DNA of 64,000 bases, from contig NW_004450397.1 of the NCBI RefSeq assembly GCF_000321225.1, positions 2,058,915 through 2,122,914 of the forward strand, written 5' to 3'. The position numbers and the translations under genes are program-made. This stretch comes from Odobenus rosmarus divergens (lineage: Eukaryota > Chordata > Mammalia > Carnivora > Odobenidae). Numbering within the stretch: the first letter of the stretch is position 1; the number at the start of each line of letters is the position of its first letter. This document shows positions 10,351-22,604 of the stretch, piece after piece. The notes under the pieces are model-generated. The model saw only the letters and a list, made by a program, of their open reading frames with translations, was not told the origin of the DNA and did no database searches.

Positions 10351-10699
10351 GTCATTGCAGAGCTGGGGTGACAGGGTCAGTAGGTCTTAGTACTTTGGGG
10401 GCTCTTTGTCAGTCTGCTGAATAGCTCTGACATCAGCTTCAGGAGGCAGAGTCTATTTTCATTTGGCAAAGTTTCGACAAATAATGGCTGAGCGAATAAA
10501 ACTTTTGCTCACTTGTACTTTTATGATGTTTCTTGAGTGTTGAATTAAATGAGAAGTCTAGATGATAAAGTGATTTTAAATTTTCATTTGTTATTCTAAA
10601 AATTGTCCAGAAAGAATCCATATTTTATTTTTAAAATATCAGTAAATGTAAATGTAGCAGTGAAGATAAATGCAATAATATTAAATATTTATCCTAGTT

Positions 10700-10870
10700 T
10701 AGGGCACCATCCCTTCTTGTCTGAAATACTAAAATAGTCTACTTACCTCACATTTTGCTTTTTTGTAGCCTTTCTACGCAATGTAACCAAAGAGATTTTT
10801 CTGAAATTAAAATCTGATCATGGCATTCCATGTTTAAATATCTCATTGTCTCACCTATTTAAAACAAAAC
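10700..10870 (+). repeat. L2 LINE 3' region, first part
   Basis: AAATTAAAATCTGATCATGGCATTCCATGTTTAAATATC is the L2 3' wording (aaatctgatcatgtcactcccctgcttaaa). The element is interrupted by an LTR remnant and resumes at about 11410. Confidence 0.7.
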
Positions 10871-10879
10871 AAAAAAAAA

Positions 10880-11405
10880 CTTTAGTAGGTTAATTCATTA
10901 ACTAATACTATATAAGAAATCACGTCAAAACTTTGTTGCTTAAAACAACAAAAAAACACTTCCTTTTCTTCATCATTTCCATGGGTCCAGGATTCAGGAC
11001 TGGTTTGGCTGGATGGTTCTGGCCTGAGGTGTCTCTGAGGTTGTGGTGACTTGGCTGAAGCTGCAGGTAGATGAAAGCTTGATTGAGGCTAGGGTATCCA
11101 CTCCTAAGAAGGCTCACTTATGTGGCTGTGAAGTTGCTGATTATAAGCTGGTTTCCCTCCATATGGCTGCTTGAGTGCCTTCACAGTGTGATGGCTAGTT
11201 TAGCCCAGAGTAAGTGATTTAAGAAAGCAAGGCAGAGCTCTTCACTGATTTTTATGACCTAATTTCAGAACTTACTTTATCACTTCCACCATATTCTATT
11301 GTTCACATAGGTCAACATTGACAAATTGTGGGAGGGGATTTCAAAAGAATGTGAAGAATAGGAGGTAAAGATCACTGGGTATCATCTTGGAGGCTGGCTA
11401 TCATA
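10880..11405 (-). mobile_element. MLT1-like MaLR LTR inserted in L2
   Basis: From left: TTGTTGCTTAAAACAACA, CATGGGTCCAGGATTCAGGA, GGCTCACTTATGTGGCTGTG, CCATATTCTATTGTTCACA, GTGGGAGGGGATTTCAA and ATCATCTTGGAGGCTGGCTA. This is the reverse complement of an MLT1-style LTR that starts TG(T)GGTAGCCAGCCTCCAAGATG. L2 sequence lies on both sides. Confidence 0.75.
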
Positions 11406-11912
11406 GTTGGTTTTCAGTTTGAGATAAAGTCCAAACTCTAAGACATTGCTTACAAAACCTTTCATGATATGACCATTTCTTATACCTTCATCCCTGCTAC
11501 TCCCTGAATCATGCTCAAGCCATTAAAAAAAAATCCGTATTCAGTTCTTCTAATATTACCATACTATTCCCACTCTCATCTCAGTTCTCATATTCCCATC
11601 CTATTGATAGACTCACTCCTACTCATTCTTAATGTTCAGTTATTAGATATTACTCTTTTCTGAAAATTTCTCCTTGACTTCCTATTCACTGATGGGTGGC
11701 TTGGTTCTGTACCTCTATAATATCTTGTCTTTCTTAAATTATAATCTGTACCACAATTATTTTTAATGATTACTTTTTCCTCCTCTCTATATATGCTAGT
11801 AGCCTTTGAGATCTATGAGGGAAGGGGCTTTGCATATTTTGTTCATCATTTTGCCTCACTGTCCATCCCATGCCTGAAATATAGAAATATTTATTGAATG
11901 AATGAACAATTA
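11406..11912 (+). repeat. L2 LINE 3' region, second part
   Basis: Starts GATAAAGTCCAAACTC and ends with the L2 terminus: TTTGAGATCTATGAGGGAAG, CCATGCCTGAAATATAG and TATTTATTGAATGAATGAA. It continues the L2 cut by the LTR upstream. Confidence 0.8.
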
Positions 11913-13559
11913 TACAAATGAAAATAAGAATATCTTGACTCTCACTAAGTGACATTCTTCTAATTTTATAATAAAATGGACACAATCTAATAGGTAAACT
12001 CATTTATAATTATTTTCTTTTTTTCATTTATAATTATCTTCATTTAACTTATCTCTCTTTATAAACATTAAAGACAGAGAGAAAAATCTAATGTAATATA
12101 TATATCAAGACTAGGTTTTGATACTAGGTTTGTCTGATAACACTGGTAATTTGTTGATTCCAGAGATACATGTCCTATATTTTTCTTCCAATGATCAATG
12201 AAAACTAATGAAAATGATTTTACCTTTCTCAGTTACAAATTGGTACTCTGACATGAGAATCAATGAAAGCCAATTAAGATTTTCTACCAAATTAAAATAT
12301 TTTTTCTTTCAAAGTTTTGAAATTACAATGTTGTGGTTAATGTAGATTGAGTCAAATTTTTCATATCTGTGTAAATTTAGTACCACCTGTATATTATTTT
12401 TATATTCTAGTTTTAAGGATGAACAAAACATCATTTAGCAAAATATAGTGTTATTAATTAACTGTACAAAACAAAGATCACTTAAAAACAACTCTATGAT
12501 TTTGAAATGTTTTCATTAAATGTTACTAAACATGTCACTAAATGTAACCAAATCAGTATTCACCATAAAACATTCTATTCAGCATAGCACTTACATGAAT
12601 AGTAGCACTTAAGAAGAGTACTTAAGTGGTCAAGTTTCAGTGAATGTTTTTAATATTTTAACAGCATTGGGATATCTATTTCTCCTGAAATGTTAAATGA
12701 TAGATAAATGAGGGGAAACAGGGAAGGGGATAGTTCATGTCCCATATTACTGATTGGGGTCTCTGAGTAAGTTCTTCATGTAGATTGATGTGACATCTGT
12801 AATACCAGCTGACTGAGCAGAACCTGGCTGGTTACTTGTCTTGCTTGTACTGATGTTTCTAGTAATAATGCCTCTGGAGGTCACATTTATCCTTTGCTAT
12901 ATAGATGGACTTATGTAACAGACACTTTCATAAAAGTTCCCCAAACTAGAACAATTACCTTGAATTTTACCAGTGTAGCATTATACAGAGCAAAAATTAA
13001 TACTTTATTTGATAACCAATTCATGGTAATCTGTGACCCTCTAATATATTGGCATCATTTACACATCATACAACCTGAATTTTTAAAAATTAACCTTTGA
13101 TCATTTGTGGTTTGAGACATGGATATTGCAGGTATAACTGAAAAGGAAAGTATGAGGCTCCTTTCTATTTATGATACTTATAGAAGCTCTATTTATAGGA
13201 GGGACCATTTGCTTCCAGATTTTGAGGTATTTGTACATATTCTTGCAAATTCAAAAATAAGTTATGAAATTTTAAAAAAGGGAAAAAATCCAATATTTTG
13301 AGTTATGCCTCAGCTCATCAAATTTTAGACTATGTGTCACATACCCATGATAAAAGTTTTAGCTGATTAAACAGGGGTTCATTTTACTCTTACCAACTTA
13401 ATGAATATTACAAAGAAATCAAGATGCTAGGAGGAAAAATAATACTACCAAAAACTAATATCATGGACCTAACTCTCTAGCTTTTGAAGTTAAAAAGATA
13501 GAATTTTATTAACCAATAAAGAAAAGTTATAAACAAATACAGAGAATATAGGGGTGTGT
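11913..13559. other. Unrecognised AT-rich sequence
   Basis: Single-copy-looking, AT-rich. Two chance-length open frames (12894-13100 and 13119-13301, plus strand) lie close together but show no family resemblance, and I do not call them genes. Confidence 0.4.
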
Positions 13560-13587
13560 ACACACACACACACACACACACACACAA
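13560..13587. repeat. (CA)n microsatellite
   Basis: About fourteen AC units preceded by GTGTGT; a simple dinucleotide repeat. Confidence 0.95.
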
Positions 13588-15459
13588 ATCCTCATCCTCC
13601 AGCTCCTTCTAAAGAGTCAAGAGAGTGTTAACGTGCATTTCCTTTAAAAGCTGATAAAGTATATTTGCTTTTATCATTTTTAAGTGCATTTCTTGGAAAT
13701 ACTAATTAGTTTAATCATAGCCTAAATGCAAATTTTTAACTCAAAGAATGCATTTTATTTTGAAAATAAAATTTACTATATTTTGTATATATTGTTTTGT
13801 TATTGAAACTACCAGTATGCAAGTTACTGTGCAAAATTTTCAAAGTTATAGGAGATGACATAAATATTGAGGACAATTACAGAATTGTATTTAATTCATA
13901 AGCAGTTTTTTCATAATTTTAGCCTAGTTTATTATATCTAAACTTAAGATCTCTTATGTCTTTAGCACCAGATTGTGAATATGTATGTATGTATTGAGTA
14001 ATAATGTAACATTTGTCATATGCATTATAATTCAATATTCAAAAATGTACTTTGGGATGTGAATCACACTGTATGGATGTGCTGTGTTCATATGTTATTA
14101 TCAGGACACTGACAAATTGCTACTGCAAATCGTTGTAAATAAATATGACATAATTCTCTTAATAGACTTCAGTGAAATGGGTGTCCTTCTAAGGTCTAAG
14201 ATTCAATAGTTTTTCTCTGAGGTGCTCTTATTTTCATGGCAAAACTGCAGGGATCAATAAACTCAAAACTCAAGAAATCTATACTGTTTGTGTTAAGAGT
14301 TCATATTAAGTTCTGAGACGAGTATCAAAGTGACTCAAAATGTTGACGATGTGGTCAATTTTCTTTCCTCTCATCCTTATAGGATGTGATTGAAATTTAC
14401 CATTTAGTAAGTTTTTTAAATCATTAACTAATGATCACACTGTTTCCTCATTACATGCTAGACAAACAGAAGGTAAATAAATAGCTTATTTTCAGGAACA
14501 ATCTATTCTGGTGATTTTTAAAATTGCAGTGATACAAGAATTAAAAAAAAAAAAAAAGCCGTGAAGTGACCAGAAATGTTTTAGTGTGTTTGCAATATGC
14601 TAATTATTCTAGATATTCCTTATAAAAGACAGCTCAAATAAATCTTCAGCTTCAATTTCAGTCAATAATTTTAGCTATTGATGTTTCCTTGGTGGCACAG
14701 GATCATAAACAGCTAAATTAGCATAGCCCAGTCTTCCAACTTATTGCCTGTCATCCAATTTTCAAGTTGATGGATTTTTCTCTCAGGTGTTAGAATGTGA
14801 CTCTTGGATAAATTGTTTTGGCTAAAATTATCTTTAAATATTGGGTGGTAAATATGTGTTGGCTTGATCTGAAAACTTAAAATATCAGTATCTTAAATAA
14901 TTTAGAATGTGTTTATTTTTCATTATAAAATTCATGCATGCATATATAAAGAAATATTTAGAAGTAAACAGAAAAATAAAAACTCATTTCCAGTTATCCT
15001 AACAAAATAATTATTAGCATTTAAGTACAATTTATTCTAATTATTTTTCTATGTTTATATACATTTTTCATATACTTGTAATCACTTGTTTATTTTACAT
15101 ATCTCTGTAGACTTCTAACACCATCAAAAATATGAAATATATCCAGATGCCAAAAGAATGCATACTTATGCATACAGGTAGTAGGTGGTCCAAGGGTTTT
15201 TACAATTCTAGGACATACTGTTCTCACTATTATCTATGTAAATAACATTTTCAAGACCACAATGTGAACGGTGTCTCCTAGAATAGTGTAACACTGTAGC
15301 CATGTATGCATATTGATGTGTAATACATAGACAGACATACATAATACATAAATCACATACATGCATACATACATACATACAATAGCCGTAGGTATGTGTC
15401 AATTTATTTATAAAACTATGGATAATAGCCTCAAAATCAAATCCATTTCAATTAATATA
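13588..15459. other. AT-rich sequence, mostly unrecognised
   Basis: No gene. It contains an A15 run near 14543-14557 and a short (CATA)n-like tract near 15350-15380. The 14910-15130 part resembles a common decayed repeat end (TTATAAAATTCATGCAT...AAACTCATTTCCAGTTATCCTAAC), but I cannot name the family. Confidence 0.4.
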
Positions 15460-15600
15460 TTATTTATTTAGTAAATATTTTTGTGCACTCATACTGAGCC
15501 AAGGCCTGGGAGAACAAGGTACTAGCGAGACAAATACTATTCCAACGCTCTTGAAAATATCATAGGTAATAGTGTAAGAGTGTTAAAAGGAGACTTCCAC
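15460..15600 (-). repeat. L2 LINE 3' end remnant
   Basis: ATTTATTTAGTAAATATTTTTGTGCAC, then GAGCCAAGGCCTGGGAGAAC and AGACAAATACTA. These follow the minus-strand L2 end (TTTATTGAGC, GGCACTG, AGACAAA). Confidence 0.55.
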
Positions 15601-17354
15601 TGATATTGCAGCTTTAAAATGCTTAGCAGCTCTATGACTTCAGAGAGTAGTTAGGATACTTATCCAGACTGATACATTCCAAACTGAGATGTTGAATCAT
15701 CTATGCCAGAATTGTAAAAGGTGATGAGAGAAATGGTTCTGGTAATATCACCCACTGTCCACACTTAATTAAAAGAAGACTGAGAATGCATTCAAATTTG
15801 AGATTTTGAGATTTAGAAGAGGGGATATTTTTGACAGAAGTGAGAGTCCTGTGACATTTGCCTTCCTTTTCCTCTAAGTTAAGAGGAAGTCTCTCTCTCC
15901 CTTCCTGCTATACCACATGAGGTTATCTACAAGAAAATTATTCTGAGAATTTGACTGAGTCCTCTAGATGTGGAAGAACATCGAAGCTAGTTCGTTATTT
16001 ACTAAAAAAATAACAATCAAAGTGTCTTGAGGCAAGAGAATAGCTAGCTGCCCTACTTATCTGATGGCAAGGCAGGGAGATACTGCCCTAGGTGTGAAGG
16101 GACTCTTCTTGTGATGGCAAGGGAAGGGTCATATTTCTTGTAGCTTGGTTGTGGATGCCACACAAGAGAGATAACATGAGAAGTCTTGAAAAGAGCTTTG
16201 TCCTGGATGACCTTCTAAAGGGACATAGTGACCACAGCAAAAAGAAGCTGGAAACAGAATACTAAGGGACATTATAAGTTGCCTATATGGAGAGGAATCA
16301 CAGTCTTAAAAAATAACAAATGGAGGTCACCAGTGGGGGACTCTGAAGAAATTACAAGTACCTAAAAGACAGAAAAAGAAAAAAACAAAACCAGATTTTG
16401 GACCAATCACTACAGGGTGTCAATTACGTGACAACTGTACCAAAACTTCCTACCTTGCCCATTTCAAGCCAAACTGAGAAAGAAAATTTAAAGTGGATAA
16501 CATATCATGGCTTTTATATTAGAGTAGACTCAACTAGACATGGTATTTTTAATATTTTAAAACCATGAAGTAACTTGAGAAGAATGAAATTTGATTAAAA
16601 CCATCTATCACAGGGAAATTGTGAAAAAAGTATAGAGTTGTGTTATTCTTGCACTTTCTCCAGCCTATTTCACTCTAGTAACTAGTCACAAAAAACAATG
16701 ACAACAACAATCACAAACTCTGTGATATAGGAAATATAAGATGTTATAGGAGGACAGGAAGCTTTGCTTCTAGGTACCTAAGCTATTCTATGAGCAAATA
16801 GTCCATGATGGTAGGTGTGAAGAGGAAGTGACCTTGGGTCCATAGTAAATCCTGCTTAAGATACTGACTATAGAGGTGTAGTGTCTCCAAGAACTGGGTG
16901 GAAAGACAGAAAACCAGGGGTTGATTGGGGTCAAAAACTAGAAGGAAATCTATTTCTTATTCCTCAGAGGGTGCAGTGGAATATTCTCAATGTATTCAAC
17001 TTTCTCCCATGGTGTCTACCAAGAACTCACAAAAGCATCCATAAGGAGGAAGAAAGCTTTAAAAACTTGTCAGGCTAAAAAATTGCTAAACCATCTTACA
17101 ATAATTCCAGTCATGTAAGAACTTTCATGCTCTTCTCATTTTTCCTTTCTTACTCCTCTTTGATCCTGGAGGGGAGATAGAAATAGTAGCTAACAAGTGC
17201 TAGGGGTGGGCAGTAAAAGATCTTACAGTTGAAAACAAACTTGGAAGCCTAAATTAATTGTATGGTATAGGGAATTTATAATTACTAAATCAGTATCTTT
17301 GATTTTGAAGTTACCCAAATTTTTCCATTCCCTAGAGTGGGAACTAACACATGA
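15601..17354. other. Unrecognised intergenic sequence
   Basis: No family recognised. Slightly richer in G and A than its surroundings, with no open frame above chance. Confidence 0.4.
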
Positions 17355-17605
17355 GGTCCCTATTATATGCCAACATGGTTTTAAGAGCTTTTACCTCTAC
17401 TAACTCTTTTAATCCTCACAACAGCCCCAGGATGCAGGAATTGTAATATTCTGAATTTTATAGAGGATAAAACAGAGGCATAGTTACATGACTTGCCCAA
17501 GGTTATATAATTTGTCAGTGACACACACAGTTTGGGAGTTAAAGCCAGGCAGTCTAGTTCCAGAGTACTGTACGTGATCCTAACCATTATTTTATGTGCT
17601 AGAAG
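17355..17605 (-). repeat. MIR SINE remnant
   Basis: Nearly full minus-strand MIR: TATATGCCAACATGGTTTTAAG, TCTTTTAATCCTCACAACAGCC, CATAGTTACATGACTTGCCCAAGG, TTAAAGCCAGGCAGTCTAGTTCCAGAGTACTG and TAACCATTA. One of the best preserved MIRs here. Confidence 0.9.
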
Positions 17606-17859
17606 TAAAGATAAATGTCCTGAATCTGCTCTAATTTTCATCAAGTACCTGACATAGGGAACCCTGCTTTTCCTCTAAGCAGGTTTGAATATATAGAGAG
17701 AAACAATAATAAAGTGGTTTCTACAATTTTAATTCCTTATTCAATATACAGATTGCTTACTGGTCTTTCAGCTGATAGAAGCTATTGAAGAATTCCAAAA
17801 TAATTTTTCCTATGATGGCATATGCTTTTTTGTGTGTTCACTCTGACTACTGTGTATTT

Positions 17860-18115
17860 TGGTTTGGAGGGGTACAAGAGTGGAAGAAAATAGGTAGGTT
17901 AGAAAGACTACTGTGGACTGATAAGTGTCTGAACTAGGTAATGGAGATGGATAGAAGAGGAGAGATTCAAGATATAAGTGTGAGATAGAATAGATAGGAC
18001 CTAAAGATTGATTGGATGATGTGGGGGTAAGAAAGAGTTATGTGTGTCGTTGATTCTTTGGGTGAAAGAATACATCACAAAGTCAGAGTAAGGATTACAT
18101 TAGGTAATTCATGAC
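17860..18115 (-). repeat. L2-type LINE remnant
   Basis: Phrases CTGTGGACTGATAAGTGTCTGAACTAGG, GAGGAGAGATTCAAGATATA and GATTGATTGGATGATGTGGGGG follow the same order as the minus-strand L2-type repeat elsewhere in the window. Confidence 0.55.
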
Positions 18116-18149
18116 AGACATTTAGCACCATGTACTGTAAATGGCTAAG

Positions 18150-18355
18150 AAAGTTTGCTGAAGTGGGAATAGCCTGGGTTCTATCACCTTGTTCATGTCC
18201 TAGGGAAAGTGATATAAACCCTCTGGACCTTCTCTGCCTTTTCTATGAAGCACCAGTACCGTCCTCATGCTCTATAGAGGGATTACGTGAAAGGATTCCT
18301 ATTAGAGATTAGCACATTTCCTGGCATACAAAAGCTCTCAGTTAATGCTAACTTA
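18150..18355 (+). repeat. MIR SINE remnant
   Basis: CTGGGTTCTATCACC, GATATAAACCCTCTGGACCTT, TAGAGGGATTACGTGAAAGG, AGCACATTTCCTGGCATAC and TCAGTTAATGCTAAC follow MIR from core to 3' end. Confidence 0.6.
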
Positions 18356-19886
18356 TTTTTTACTAGACCCTTTTCTTTTCATCTACCTAACATTACCAAT
18401 ATGGCCCTTTGAAGTAATTTCAACAAAACACTAAACCATATGGCTATTCTAAAAGAGAAAGCTGGTATCTCATCAAGATAGTTCATTGCTCTTATGTAAA
18501 TAGGAAAGATCCTTTAGATTTTGTTGTCTACTGACAAAACTGTTGTTTTGTCATGATACAAGTGCAGAGGATACAAGGATGTCACCCATTCCACATACAT
18601 AATGGATGAAAATAATTAGGTAAGTAGGAAGATAATCAACAACTAACTACAATGTGCAATATTGTGTCAAGTAGGAAGTGAAAAAAATATACCAAGAGTT
18701 AAAATTTCCCACATCTATCTATTTGAGGCCTCTGACAAAGATGTCACATTCTGGGACATTTTTGATATTTTATTTTCTGTATTCCATACATGTTCTCTAA
18801 TTTGGTCCTTTCCTTCATATTTAAACATACAGTAAGTATGCTGAAGTCAAATTAACACTTTTAATTTTATTTCATTTTTATTTCAAATGTATGACATACT
18901 TATTGTTAAAACTTTGATTTTTCTAATTATGTAATGAGTTAACATGCAATAAAATATTCAATTTGTTGCAGAAACACTGTTCCACATATCAAAATGGTGA
19001 CAGAGATAAGTGACTTATAGATTGATACACAACTCCATCATATCATGACTTGAACCATTAATTAAATGATATACAAGGTAATTTGTAGGTGTCAGTGAAT
19101 AATATACAGAAGTGCAGGCAATAAACAAATCCCACAATTATAAGTTGAAAAGTGCTTGATTCTAGAAGAAAACCCCAAATTTGGATTCAAGGAAAAATTA
19201 TAGGGGAGAAAGAGGTGAACAAAGATGTTTTCTTTAACCAAGATGGAGAACAAGACTCTTCCCCAACCAGGAAGTTGGTGTCTTAAATTGCTATTGTTTT
19301 GGCATCATTTATAATCATTTACCAACTGCCTTTTGAGGGTAAATCAGTTAATCTTTTGGTAGTAATTCTTGTGAGGGCAATTTAACTTCTTTTCTTTAAT
19401 CTGTCATTCCTAATTACCTTCAAGATTAACTCTATACAACTTAAATTGCATTTTGCTACACTTTATAGATCCTGGGATTGTCTTGTCACTACGTTGTCAT
19501 CCATATAATTCTGAAAATTTTATTTGCAATCTGTAGGACCTGAAGTAGTAAACACAGCCAGAATTAAAATGTATTGACAAGTGAATATGAGTTCTTTGAT
19601 CTCAGTGGAAAAAGAGAAATGCAGTCATCTATTCCTGAACTCCCCAGTGTTTTCACATTCTAAGCCTTTGAAGTTTGCCTTTCCTTTGCTGTACATCCTT
19701 TGGTTCATAGTTTGTGCTTTATTTTTTTTTTCCCAGTACAGTTGGTTGATATTCTTACAGTTGAAAAGACAGAGGTGTTGTTTACTAAAGATAGATTAAT
19801 AAAGATAATTGTTTCTGCAAAACCAAATACAAAAGCCAAACAGAGTTCCACTCCATTAGACCAACTCTCCACATACTCCTATGGTA
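18356..19886. other. Unrecognised AT-rich sequence
   Basis: No repeat or gene recognised with confidence. The open frames near 19581-19951 overlap the start of a MER5 remnant and have no motif. Confidence 0.4.
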
Positions 19887-20008
19887 TAAAGCAGCCCTTT
19901 TTGAACTTCAGTGTGCATACAAATTCTGACTCAATACTCTGGAGTCCTTGAATTCTGTTTCTCTAAGTTTCCAGGTAGTGCTCTGGGGATCATACTTTGA
20001 GCTGTTAA
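19887..20008 (+). mobile_element. MER5-type hAT MITE, internally deleted
   Basis: Starts CAGCCCTTTTTGAACTTCAGTGTGCATAC and ends TTTCCAGGTAGTGCTCTGGGGATCATACTTTGAGCTGTT. This matches the two ends of MER5 (TTCTCAAACTTTAGTGTGCAT ... CCAGGTGATGCTGATGCTGCT ... CACTTTGAG) with the middle missing. Non-autonomous Charlie-group element. Confidence 0.75.
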
Positions 20009-20049
20009 GATAAATAGGACAAAGGGAAGGCCAGGAGTATCCGAAATAT

Positions 20050-20156
20050 TTTGCTTTACCACTTTCACTATATCAGACATGTTAACATCCATTATCTGCT
20101 AATGACCTCCATAGTAATTCTAGGAAGTGATGTTATCCCTAAAATGTGAGAAAATA
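20050..20156 (-). repeat. Probable MIR remnant split by a SINE
   Basis: ATGTTAACATCCATTATCTGC, CCATAGTAATTCTAGGAAGTGATGTTATCCCTAAAATGTGAGAAAATA resembles the minus-strand MIR core; it continues after the SINE as AAACAGACACAGATACAGC to about 20390. Confidence 0.5.
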
Positions 20157-20341
20157 GGGGCGCCTGGCTGACAGTTGGTTAAGCATCTGCCTTTGGCTCA
20201 GGTCATGATCCCAGGGTCCTGGGATGGAGCCCCACATTGGGCTCCTTGCTCGGTGGGGAGCCTGCTTCTCCCTCTGCCTCTCCCACTCCCCCTGCTTGTG
20301 CTCTCTCTCTCTCTGTCAAATAAATAAATAAAATCTTTAAA
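20157..20341 (+). mobile_element. Carnivore tRNA-derived SINE
   Basis: Starts GGGGCGCCTGGCTGACAGTTGG, so the promoter A-box region (normally GGGTGGCTCAG) is damaged. The rest, to AAATAAATAAAATCTTTAA, is well kept. A 16-base duplication AAAATGTGAGAAAATA lies at 20141-20156 and 20342-20357. Confidence 0.95.
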
Positions 20342-20424
20342 AAAATGTGAGAAAATAAACAGACACAGATACAGCAATTCAGAGTACCAAAGTGATCTCT
20401 TTATTCAGTAAGCAAGATGTGCAT

Positions 20425-20590
20425 TGTTGAATTACATAACTTCTGAAGGTCTTAGTTTCCATTCTGTAAAAAGAGAATAAAATATTTACCTCACAGGGAT
20501 GTCGGAAGGGGCTAAGATATATGTAAAGCATCTAGCCCAGTTCATGACCCAAGTAAGTCCTTAATAAGTTATCTATTGTTATTGTTATAA
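20425..20590 (+). repeat. MIR SINE remnant
   Basis: ACATAACTTCTGAAGGTCTTAG, CCATTCTGTAAAAAGAGAATAA, TACCTCACAGGGATGTCGG, CTAAGATATATGTAAAGC and CCTTAATAAGTTATCTATTG run through the MIR 3' half. Confidence 0.75.
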
Positions 20591-21249
20591 CTCCAATTTT
20601 AGCAGTATATTTTGCCAATCAACCAAGAAGAAAACTTAAGTGCTTATATTTCATATTTAGTGTTGGCCATTAAGAGGTGATATAATTTGAATTATAGGTG
20701 TAATTGATAAATTTGTACTTCCATTGACCTGATTGGTTAAGATACTTAATTATATAATATCATTCTCCCTCTATAAATAATGAATCTTGGTAATAACCAT
20801 TCACTGCAAATTATGAATGTCCTGACTTATTCACAGTTTTCATTAGTCAGCACTGAGGCTTACTAACTGTGTATTTTTTTCTTATCATGGAAAAGTACAA
20901 GTCAAGTAGTGAACCCTACTATGCCAATCACTTAGTAATTTCAAGATTGCTAATTAGCGTCATATTGAAGTGGTAAGATTATCAGGGTATAATGTATTCA
21001 TTTATGTTAATGACCCCTTATTTGATCTTATACAAGAATCACAAATTTCCTTGGAAGCAGAAAGAATGAAAGAACCACTAGAAGCTTTTAATAAAGTATT
21101 TGTGCATTTAAATATGTGATTGACTTACAATCATATTGCAATCCTTTATTTTAAAGGAAATGATATAATAAAATGTAAAACACATTATTTATAAAAAGTA
21201 ATTTTTTTTCTTTCTAAATGTAACTGATATTTCTTTCAGTAACTAAGAT
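20591..21249. other. Unrecognised AT-rich sequence
   Basis: No repeat or gene recognised. Confidence 0.4.
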
Positions 21250-21480
21250 GGAAATTACCATAGTATAGGAAATGTCCTCTGCCCTCAAGGAAAAAAAAAA
21301 ATCACACAAAAGTGATTAGCGACTAATTATAGTTTAAATTCTGTGAAAATAATTACATTCAAAGTAACAATTTTTAAAAATGGGAGATAGTGGGGAGTAA
21401 TTATAGAACTGACGAGTGAGATTTGACCTCAGATTTGAAGGATAAGGTACAGGTGGATAGAGGACAGAAATGAACAACAA
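21250..21480 (-). repeat. L2-type LINE remnant
   Basis: GGAAATGTCCTCTGCCCTCAAGG followed by GTGATTAGCGACTAATTATAG and ATTTGACCTCAGATTTGAAGGATA matches the minus-strand L2 order (CCCTGCCCTCAAGGAG, then ...TGAGCTGAGGCTTGAAGGA). Confidence 0.55.
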
Positions 21481-21514
21481 CAACTTAGAAAATCACATCC
21501 CTTCTTTTTTTGGA

Positions 21515-21620
21515 AGAGCATGGGATTAAGGATCAGAAAAGCTGCATTTAAAGTTGGTTCTAGTTTGAGCAACTGAGTATACATTTATTGGACTACATCA
21601 TCTCATTTGTGAAATGTGAG
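21515..21620 (+). repeat. Possible MIR remnant
   Basis: AGCATGGGATTAAGGATCAGAA, TTTGAGCAACTGAGTAT and CATCTCATTTGTGAAATG weakly follow the MIR head and core. Confidence 0.4.
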
Positions 21621-22583
21621 ATTTATAAAAGATGTCTTCCTAACTACTCCACAGTTCTTCACTTCTAAAATTTTAGGCCTAGTTATCCAGGGCAAGAAAT
21701 GGAAGGGTGTGCACAGACTGCATGTGTTAGACGTTAATAGGAAATAGGACTGTGGACAGAGAGTGGGCCAAAAAAACTGTGGCAACCTTTAGCACCTAGT
21801 ACTTGTAACAGAATTACTACCTGCTGCTGAGAATGGCGATAAAAAGGTCAGCTTAAAAGGTCAAAATTGGAATGTGGCTGGACAGGGGAACCAATGGACA
21901 TCAAAAGACTGAGAAAGAAGTCAAAAATAAATGACAACATTGCAATAAGTATATGAGTAACATGCAGAGATTGTCAGGTCAGTGTCATGTGTCATCCAAG
22001 CAGAAGAACTGAGCTCTGTGTGGAAGTTGCAGAGCTATAAAGGAGAAATTAGCTGTCTAGACTTCAGTCCAGGAAACTCGACACAGTAAGGGTCATTACC
22101 AAGAGGCAAGGAAACATAAACTAAGTACTCAAGCAAAAGCGTAGGGTTGAGAAATGTTGAAATCCAGGCATGGAACCAATGACAAAGGTATCAATCCTGA
22201 TCCAGTATTAATGTACTAAAAAGTTGGTGACAGAATCAACAACAAAGCTAACCTCAATTTTGGATTAAATTCCCCTGAACTAGTCCGCCTTATGCTTTTT
22301 CTCAGGTCTTGAACTGGGAGTGGGGAGCATTTAAATTAACTAGCATAGCTGACTCTTTGGGGAAGTGGTCATCCATTTGGAAGGATTTTGAAAAGAGGAA
22401 CATTCCTGATCTTTTCCTCCACCCCTCACTTTCTCTTTATCCAGGGCTGAAGAGTGAATTATCTGATTGGTAGTTTGAATTCCTTTCTTGCTCTTAATTT
22501 TATTTTCAGATAAGCTTTCTGAACTGCTCTCTCTCATTTAGTAAGGAGCCCGTCCCTGAAGAGTTGTCCTGTGATTGTCTAGC
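21621..22583. other. Unrecognised sequence, possibly old LTR
   Basis: No confident assignment. The 22050-22330 stretch (GGGTCATTACCAAGAGGCAAGG, AGTCCGCCTTATGCTTTTTCTC) reads like a decayed interspersed repeat, but I cannot name it. Confidence 0.35.
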
Positions 22584-22604
22584 TTAGTCATTCAGTGATA
22601 TTTC

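Noticed and set aside
12894..13301. Two neighbouring short frames considered as an endogenous viral fragment
   Set aside because: No recognisable viral or cellular motif, and AT-rich sequence of this length commonly gives such frames.
15340..15382. CRISPR-like short repeats (CATA units)
   Set aside because: A degenerate tetranucleotide tract without spacers, in a vertebrate genome.
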